DNA of 30,508 nt from SZUA-230 sp964581095. Its GTDB lineage: Bacteria; Bacteroidota; Bacteroidia; Cytophagales; Cyclobacteriaceae. Shown piece after piece: positions 25,744 to 30,508 of this stretch. The notes beneath the pieces are model-generated. The model did not search any database. It was not told the origin of the DNA and was given only the letters and a program-made list of their open reading frames with translations. The position numbers and the translations under genes were made by a program. The stretch lies in contig CAZONK010000010.1 of the NCBI GenBank assembly GCA_964581095.1, positions 1 to 30,508 of the forward strand, given 5' to 3'. The first letter of the stretch is position 1. Each line of letters starts with the position of its first letter.

Positions 25744-27017
25744 TCGGAATCTATGGTAACAGGTATAAAACTAATCAGTTTAATTGCCATCACATCCGAG
25801 TAATCATATTGATATAATCCGTCTTCCCCAATTGCCAGCAAAGTGTTGTTCCAGGGAATAACGTCAAATACATTTATATCAGGAAAATTCATGATCATAT
25901 TGGAAGCCACTGCATTTAAATTGCTGATATCATACACCTTAAGTCCAAACTCCCCTTCACAAATGAAAAGTGTTTTACCGTCGATACCGAGTCCGTAAGG
26001 ATTTGTCATTTGAACCGAATTGATTAACATGGGATTGTTGATATTCCGGATATCAATTATATCCAGCTGGTTGTTAAAACCCTGACACACCGTACCTGAA
26101 CGCAATGTAACAAATGCATATTCATCATTTGCTACCACCGGGTCACATGCAGTAGCGTGTTCGAAGTTTGAAAGAAAAACAGGCTCTGCAGGATTTGCAT
26201 TATCATAAATAAACATTCCACTTTGTGATCCGATAAACAGCTTGTCCTTGTACGGAAAAATTGTTTCTATAGCCCAACCGATATTTATAATCTTTCCCTG
26301 TTTTGGGGACTGTGTATTTGTAATGTCAAACACATTCATATCATAACTATCCACAGCATAAAGATAATCGGTATAGATAGCAAAACGCGCCATGGATCCC
26401 CCCACTCCAACCGTAGAGCCTGGAGAGGAGGACTCCAAGGACACTGAACCGGCATCCATTGCCACACCAAATCCTAAAGTTATAAAACCTCCCGAATTGC
26501 GACAGCTGCTGGACACTTCCACCGTTTCCTTTTCATCCCAGCCGGCTATCACCATTCCGGGTTCGGCGGTAAAGCCAAATTGTGTATTATAATTCGGAAA
26601 TACATTCTGTAGCCGGTTCAACAACCTAATATTTTCAAGGTCAGATATATCTATGGCAAGCAAATCAAGGTAGCTATCCGCATAGAGTACATTTCCTTTA
26701 ACCGCGATATCAAAATTTCCCGGAATCGATATAAATTTCTTTATCACCGGATTTTGATTGTCGCTGTTATCTATAATATGGACACCTTCACCCGGTTCGT
26801 TGATGAAAAGGTATTGCTCATAAAGATATATTTTACCGGTTTTCTTTAATTCCCCGGGGCCGGTAATTTTAAAACCGGCGCGGACTACTTCCAGGCTTGC
26901 ATAGACAGGTTCAAAAAATGTATAGGTCCTCACAGTTTCGCACTTGTCTGCACAACTGCTGAATAATTTGATCACTACAAGCCCTAATATTATCGAAATC
27001 AGGTTTCTACTGTCCAT
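25740..27017 (-). CDS. LVIVD-repeat lipoprotein (beta-propeller)
   Basis: 425 aa. The leader ends LFSSC (Cys near residue 22), a lipobox. The body shows repeated xxxxVDISDxxNPxxL-type units: GVHIIDNSDNQNPVIKKFIS, LLAIDISDLENIRLLNRLQN, MNVFDITNTQSPKQGKIINI, MFIYDNANPAEPVFLSNFEH, LDIIDIRNINNPMLINSVQM and LKVYDISNLNAVASN, six LVIVD blades. Such propellers are surface or periplasmic binding modules without known catalysis. The C-terminal part (YQYDYSDVMAIKLISFIPV) carries a further blade. It lies 81 bp downstream of the anti-sigma/barrel gene and overlaps the following gene by 4 nt. Confidence 0.85.
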   Translation of the reverse strand: MDSRNLISIILGLVVIKLFSSCADKCETVRTYTFFEPVYASLEVVRAGFKITGPGELKKTGKIYLYEQYLFINEPGEGVHIIDNSDNQNPVIKKFISIPGNFDIAVKGNVLYADSYLDLLAIDISDLENIRLLNRLQNVFPNYNTQFGFTAEPGMVIAGWDEKETVEVSSSCRNSGGFITLGFGVAMDAGSVSLESSSPGSTVGVGGSMARFAIYTDYLYAVDSYDMNVFDITNTQSPKQGKIINIGWAIETIFPYKDKLFIGSQSGMFIYDNANPAEPVFLSNFEHATACDPVVANDEYAFVTLRSGTVCQGFNNQLDIIDIRNINNPMLINSVQMTNPYGLGIDGKTLFICEGEFGLKVYDISNLNAVASNMIMNFPDINVFDVIPWNNTLLAIGEDGLYQYDYSDVMAIKLISFIPVTIDSE

Positions 27018-27098
27018 AAGGCAAATGTTTTCCTTTTACTAATATAGACACAGATATAATCAAAACGGTTGGAAGAGGTCCCTTAGTATTATTTGATT

Positions 27099-28364
27099 CT
27101 ACTTAATCATATACCGGAGGTTTAATCCGATGTTCCAATAGGATGGGCGTAGATACAGACCTGCTTCCGGTTTGGTAATGTCCATAATTCCAACATTATA
27201 TTTTGGGGCGAAAGATAACTGATAATAAGCACCCAGGTTTACAAACAATTCGGTACCCAAAAGTAACGAACCCGTTACGGGCCTGAAAGGGGAAGTTTCA
27301 CTTTTGATATTAAATGAATCATATTGTTCCGAACTAATTGACTGTCTGACTAAAAAATTAGTTGCGAAACCTGCATTGACAATCCATCCAACTTTCTTGT
27401 CAATTATTTTATATCCTACATTTAAAGGTACGGAAATGTATTTCAGAGTATTGTTGAAGGTATACTCAGGGGTTGGCAAAATGTCGCCGTTAAAATTCGA
27501 AATATAATAAACAGGGTAAAACTTTCCGTTGCTTTGTTCAATGCTATTGGATGTTGCTTTAAATCTGGAAACCACATAACTCAATCCGGTTTCAACCATC
27601 CATTTATTTCCTGCATTTTTGCCAATCCCAAATCCCATACTATAAGCATTCCCGGCAAAATCGATGGTCACATTTCCCTGATAATCACTATTGAAATTTC
27701 CTTCAAGGGCTGCAGCATCTGCTGATGCCCCCGGAATCAATGCTATTCCTCCATCTGAAATTCTTGAGTTCCCGGATCCAAATCCAGCTTTGGCCCAAAG
27801 ATCACTTTTGATTGTATTATCTTGTTTCTTAATCCAAAAAGGGGTCATATCAAGTGAAAAATCCACTTTATAATATTGTGCAGATAGTTGACGCTTTCGA
27901 ATAGGAATTGAAACCACAGCTGATCCATATCCAGGAGTGTATTCATCAGTTTCCGGAGTTATTCCTGTAACAGCTTGTAAATTCTCAGATTTTGATTGAG
28001 AGGAGAAGACAGGAACATTTGACTTATTTTCAGTTTCTATTTCTTTTGTTGAATTCTCACCATCGCTTAACAGTACAGGAGGTACAGTATTTTTCTCCTG
28101 TATTGGGATATTACTTTCTTGCAAATCATAAACGGGACCTGAAGATTTATAATAATTTAACAAAGCTACTGAGCTGGCAAAAACAAATGCTATTGCCGCC
28201 GCAATTTGCAAAATAATAAGCCCGGTTCTCTTTGTTGCTGCCCCACCGCTTCCAAGATTTTTTTCAATATTTTCCCATACCCGTGGTGATGGCAATACTT
28301 CCGCTTTTTCAAAAGCAACTTTGAATCCCTCATCCAGTATATTTTTGCTGTTAAATTGTTCCAT
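27099..28364 (-). CDS. Anti-sigma-factor-like membrane protein with C-terminal beta-barrel-type domain
   Basis: 421 aa with no cleavable signal peptide. Residues 1-44 are a cytoplasmic segment (PSPRVWENIEKNL) resembling the short sigma-binding part of Bacteroidota anti-sigma-like proteins. Residues about 48-66 are a single membrane helix, 70-150 a polar linker, and from about 160 a PorT-like outer-membrane barrel sequence (VETGLSYVVSRF, YISVPLNVGYKII, LGTELFVNLGAYYQLSFAPK) ending in YWNIGLNLRYMIK. Its start lies inside the sigma-factor gene (14-nt overlap), the standard sigma/anti-sigma arrangement. The sigma-binding role is inferred from context and topology, since no classical ZAS motif is visible. 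Confidence 0.78.
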   Translation of the reverse strand: MEQFNSKNILDEGFKVAFEKAEVLPSPRVWENIEKNLGSGGAATKRTGLIILQIAAAIAFVFASSVALLNYYKSSGPVYDLQESNIPIQEKNTVPPVLLSDGENSTKEIETENKSNVPVFSSQSKSENLQAVTGITPETDEYTPGYGSAVVSIPIRKRQLSAQYYKVDFSLDMTPFWIKKQDNTIKSDLWAKAGFGSGNSRISDGGIALIPGASADAAALEGNFNSDYQGNVTIDFAGNAYSMGFGIGKNAGNKWMVETGLSYVVSRFKATSNSIEQSNGKFYPVYYISNFNGDILPTPEYTFNNTLKYISVPLNVGYKIIDKKVGWIVNAGFATNFLVRQSISSEQYDSFNIKSETSPFRPVTGSLLLGTELFVNLGAYYQLSFAPKYNVGIMDITKPEAGLYLRPSYWNIGLNLRYMIK

Positions 28365-28908
28365 AATTCACCTCCCTTCTTTTTTCTATTTTGGATCTCA
28401 ACAATTCACGGGCCCTTGCCAATTGCGACTTACTCGTTCCGATACTTATTCCCAGGGTTTTTGAAATTTCTTTATGGTTATATCCCTCTATCACATACAT
28501 ATTAAATATTACCCGGCAACCATCGGGTAACGATTGGATTAATTTCAATAAATCTTTGAAACCAAGATCGGATAAATTGACTTCTTCCTCCGAATAAGAT
28601 GTTGACTCCTCTACCTCTTTCATGGGAAACATGTAGATTTTGGAACGGTTCTGATTCAATGAAGTATTAACAATGATTTTGCGAATCCATCCTTCCAGGC
28701 TATTCTCATCGGAAAGTGTTCCAATATTTTGAAACACTTTCAAAAACCCCTCCTGTAATACATCTTCTGCTTCGGTTGTTGATTTTGAATATCGTAATGC
28801 CACAACCATCATTTTCGATGCAAAAAGATCATATAAATCCTTTTGGGCATTTCGATCGCCTTTTGTGCAGGCACGAATAAGATTATGCCGGTATGCGTTA
28901 AAAGTCAT
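28351..28908 (-). CDS. ECF-type RNA polymerase sigma-70 factor
   Basis: 185 aa from the ATG at 28908. The frame is open upstream to 28989, but the extra 27 residues are unlike a sigma factor, while MTFNAYRHNLIRACTKGDRN begins the usual helix. Region 2: LYDLFASKMMVVALRYSKST then TEAEDVLQEGFLKVFQNI (core binding, -10 recognition). Region 4: LIQSLPDGCRVIFNMYVIEG then YNHKEISKTLGISIGTSKSQ (helix-turn-helix, -35 recognition). It overlaps the anti-sigma-like gene by 14 nt and probably drives the envelope genes downstream. A TAAATTTG -7-like site on the minus strand (28987-28994) lies 79 nt upstream of the start. Confidence 0.93.
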   Translation of the reverse strand: MTFNAYRHNLIRACTKGDRNAQKDLYDLFASKMMVVALRYSKSTTEAEDVLQEGFLKVFQNIGTLSDENSLEGWIRKIIVNTSLNQNRSKIYMFPMKEVEESTSYSEEEVNLSDLGFKDLLKLIQSLPDGCRVIFNMYVIEGYNHKEISKTLGISIGTSKSQLARARELLRSKIEKRREVNYGTI

Positions 28909-28986
28909 ACAGATAATGTTGCTTCTGGCATGGTTACTGTATTTTAGACACTGTTTCCAATCAAAAGGTTGGAATCCTACACTTAT

Positions 28987-28994
28987 CAAATTTA
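28987..28994 (-). promoter_or_regulatory. Putative -7 element for the sigma-factor operon
   Basis: Minus-strand TAAATTTG fits TAnnTTTG. It would start transcription near 28980 and give a leader of about 70 nt. It directly abuts the ATG of the plus-strand T9SS plug gene, so use of this site would occlude that gene's start region. No clear -33 partner. Confidence 0.35.
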
Positions 28995-30272
28995 ATGGTA
29001 AAATACATTAACATTGTTTGGTCCTGGAGCTTTCTTTTTGGGATTGCATATGTATTAAGTATAAAAATTGCGGTAGCCCAACAAATTGAAACCATTGACA
29101 GTATTTATAGCGAATACAGTGAATTTATTCATACTGTCAGATTATATCCATTAATAAACAAGCCAAATCAAGAGATGATGTCGGCAGCAATGCCACTTTC
29201 AAATGCCTATACCCTGGTTTTGGAATTCGATGATCTTTTTGCTGAATACGAACAATACAATGTAAAATTCATTCATTGCAACGCAGATTGGAGCAAGTCA
29301 CGATTATTCCCTCTTGATTATGTAAATAAATACAATGAATTTACAATTGATTCATACGACTTCTCTTTCAATACCCGTGTTCCCTATGTTCATTACAACT
29401 TTATGTTGCCCCGATTAAATGTTCCGGGCAATTATATCGTGATGGTTTACCGCAACAATGAGGAAGATATTGTACTGACAAGAAGATTTGTTGTTTTCGA
29501 TCAGCGGATGGAAATGAAGCAAAATTTTGAAACTGCAGGGCTTAGCAGGATATCAAGAACAACGCAGGAAATACAATTTACCCTTAACTACAGGGGGGCT
29601 AACCTTTCAAACCCGCTTCAAAATGTAAAAGTTACAATTAAACAAAATCAGCGCTGGGACAATGCGATTGTAAAACTAAGGCCAACAAATGTTTGGGAAA
29701 ATACCAAAATTATCGAGTACAAACATTTTGCAATGGAAAATCAATTTAACGGAGGAAACCAATTTCGATTCTTTGACTTACGTTCACTTGAATACTATGG
29801 AAGAAATGTTGACAAGGTTGATATCACGAAAGAAATACCGGTAGCAACGCTTCAAATTGATAAATCCCGTAACTCAAAACCCTATAGTGAATATCCAGAC
29901 AATAATGGCAAGTACAGTCTTTCCCACCCTGTAAATGCTGAGTATGCCTATACCGAATTCTTTTTGGAGACCGATAAAATCAACGGTTCTGTGTTTCTTG
30001 CAAGCGACTTTACGTTATGGGGATTTCATAATGGATATAAAATGAAATATAGTAATGGACGAGGAGGCTATATTAAATCAGTCCTCCTTAAAGAAGGTTT
30101 TTATGATTACCAATACCTGGTAAAGAGTAGTATATTTTCAGCGAACTACATAGAAGGAGACCATTTCGAAACTGAAAACGAATATGAAATACTGGTTTAT
30201 TATTACTCTTTCGAATTGGATACAGATCTTTTGATTGGGTACTTTCCAATATCCAGAAATCGAAGAAATTAG
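28995..30272 (+). CDS. Type IX secretion system plug protein (DUF5103)
   Basis: 425 aa with an N-terminal signal sequence (hydrophobic to about residue 28, then AQQIETID). The body matches the T9SS Plug family: VRLYPLINKPNQEMMSAAMP, LVLEFDDLFAEYEQYNVKFI then HCNADWSKSRL, YVHYNFMLPRLNVPGNYIVM then VYRNN, LTRRFVVFDQRM, NYRGANLSNPLQNVKVTIKQ, and the C-terminal GFYDYQYLVKSSIF. In Flavobacterium the Plug closes the periplasmic end of the SprA translocon when no substrate is engaged. Normal length, intact. Its last bases overlap the stop of the minus-strand Cas6-like gene. Confidence 0.92.
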   Translation: MVKYINIVWSWSFLFGIAYVLSIKIAVAQQIETIDSIYSEYSEFIHTVRLYPLINKPNQEMMSAAMPLSNAYTLVLEFDDLFAEYEQYNVKFIHCNADWSKSRLFPLDYVNKYNEFTIDSYDFSFNTRVPYVHYNFMLPRLNVPGNYIVMVYRNNEEDIVLTRRFVVFDQRMEMKQNFETAGLSRISRTTQEIQFTLNYRGANLSNPLQNVKVTIKQNQRWDNAIVKLRPTNVWENTKIIEYKHFAMENQFNGGNQFRFFDLRSLEYYGRNVDKVDITKEIPVATLQIDKSRNSKPYSEYPDNNGKYSLSHPVNAEYAYTEFFLETDKINGSVFLASDFTLWGFHNGYKMKYSNGRGGYIKSVLLKEGFYDYQYLVKSSIFSANYIEGDHFETENEYEILVYYYSFELDTDLLIGYFPISRNRRN

Positions 30273-30508
30273 CTGGTAATCGGATTTCTTGCTTTTCGTG
30301 TAATAACCCTTTTTACGGGATCGGTGTTAGCAATATCGAGCATTCCAAACCCTTTGTCACATAGGTTCCCAAGTCCTTGACTGAATATAAACTTCTGAAC
30401 CTCTTTATTAGCATACAAGGTAAAAGGAAAGGTATAACCACGTACTTCCTGCTTGATATCATTCTCATAAACAGGATAAATTCTAGCAAATTTTTTGTGT
30501 GCTGAAGT
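30269..30508 (-). CDS. cas6: CRISPR-associated endoribonuclease Cas6 (C-terminal part; gene runs off the right edge)
   Basis: The minus strand is open from the window end to a TAA at 30269-30271, giving 79 residues with no start in the window. The order is VRGYTFPFTLYANKEVQKFI, then FSQGLGNLCDKGFGMLDI, which matches the C-terminal RAMP half of Cas6: a strand with alternating F/hydrophobics, a helix ending in aromatic residues, the Gly-rich loop GxGxxxxxGFGM, then a final strand. A short basic tail (VITRKARNPITS) ends it. Cas6 cuts pre-crRNA within the repeats of type I and III systems. The catalytic N-terminal region lies outside the window. It is tail-to-tail with the T9SS plug gene (4-nt overlap), so the rest of any cas operon lies to the right. 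Another RAMP-fold protein is possible but less likely. Confidence 0.72.
   Translation of the reverse strand, partial: TSAHKKFARIYPVYENDIKQEVRGYTFPFTLYANKEVQKFIFSQGLGNLCDKGFGMLDIANTDPVKRVITRKARNPITS

Noticed and set aside
28909..28989. Longer N-terminus for the sigma factor
   Set aside because: The extra 27 residues do not resemble sigma region 1/2 sequence, and a -7-like element is positioned so that its transcript starts within or just before them.

Overview
The window (about 38-40% GC by eye) looks like chromosomal DNA of a Bacteroidota bacterium, most likely Cytophagales-like. The evidence is a type IX secretion (T9SS) plug protein, a PorP/SprF protein next to a gliding-motility-type C-terminal sorting domain, LGSC/NCSS/SSC lipoboxes, an LVIVD-repeat lipoprotein, and promoter-like sites of the Bacteroidota type (-33 TTTG, -7 TAnnTTTG). 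No tRNA, rRNA, insertion sequence or CRISPR array was seen inside the window.

Layout. (1) 1-6011: a 5'-truncated concentrative nucleoside transporter (+); a minus-strand block etfB-etfA-bifunctional nuclease; then a plus-strand run of a TPR protein, a YCF48/BNR-like lipoprotein and an unrecognised membrane protein. (2) 6079-9435: pta-ackA, interconverting acetyl-CoA and acetate (minus strand). (3) 9523-16062: a compact minus-strand operon for a 1479-aa surface or tail-type fibre (IxxN[T/Q]xx coiled-coil stalk, YadA-like head repeats, S74 intramolecular chaperone), a T9SS type-B CTD protein and a PorP/SprF protein. (4) 16063-16394: a 332-bp gap filled by a roughly 196-bp branched imperfect palindrome. 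(5) 16395-21803: dnaB (minus) diverging from mpl and a DnaQ-like exonuclease (plus), with a cluster of DnaA-box-like nonamers between them. These are followed by a desaturase lacking its N-terminal half and a PlsC-type acyltransferase whose HX4D motif has lost its Asp. (6) 21791-24963: a PQQ-type sugar/sorbosone dehydrogenase-like lipoprotein (minus) and an ABC-F ATPase (plus). (7) 24988-28908: a minus-strand envelope unit of ECF sigma factor, membrane-anchored anti-sigma-like/beta-barrel protein, LVIVD lipoprotein and small barrel protein. (8) 28995-30272: the T9SS plug protein (plus). (9) 30269-30508: on the minus strand, running off the right edge, the C-terminal 79 residues of a probable Cas6 CRISPR endoribonuclease.

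The best leads are the Cas6 tail at the edge (a CRISPR-Cas locus probably begins just outside), the branched palindrome, the DnaA-box-like cluster, the expandable 105-bp fibre-stalk repeat in a T9SS-type operon, and two adjacent damaged lipid genes.
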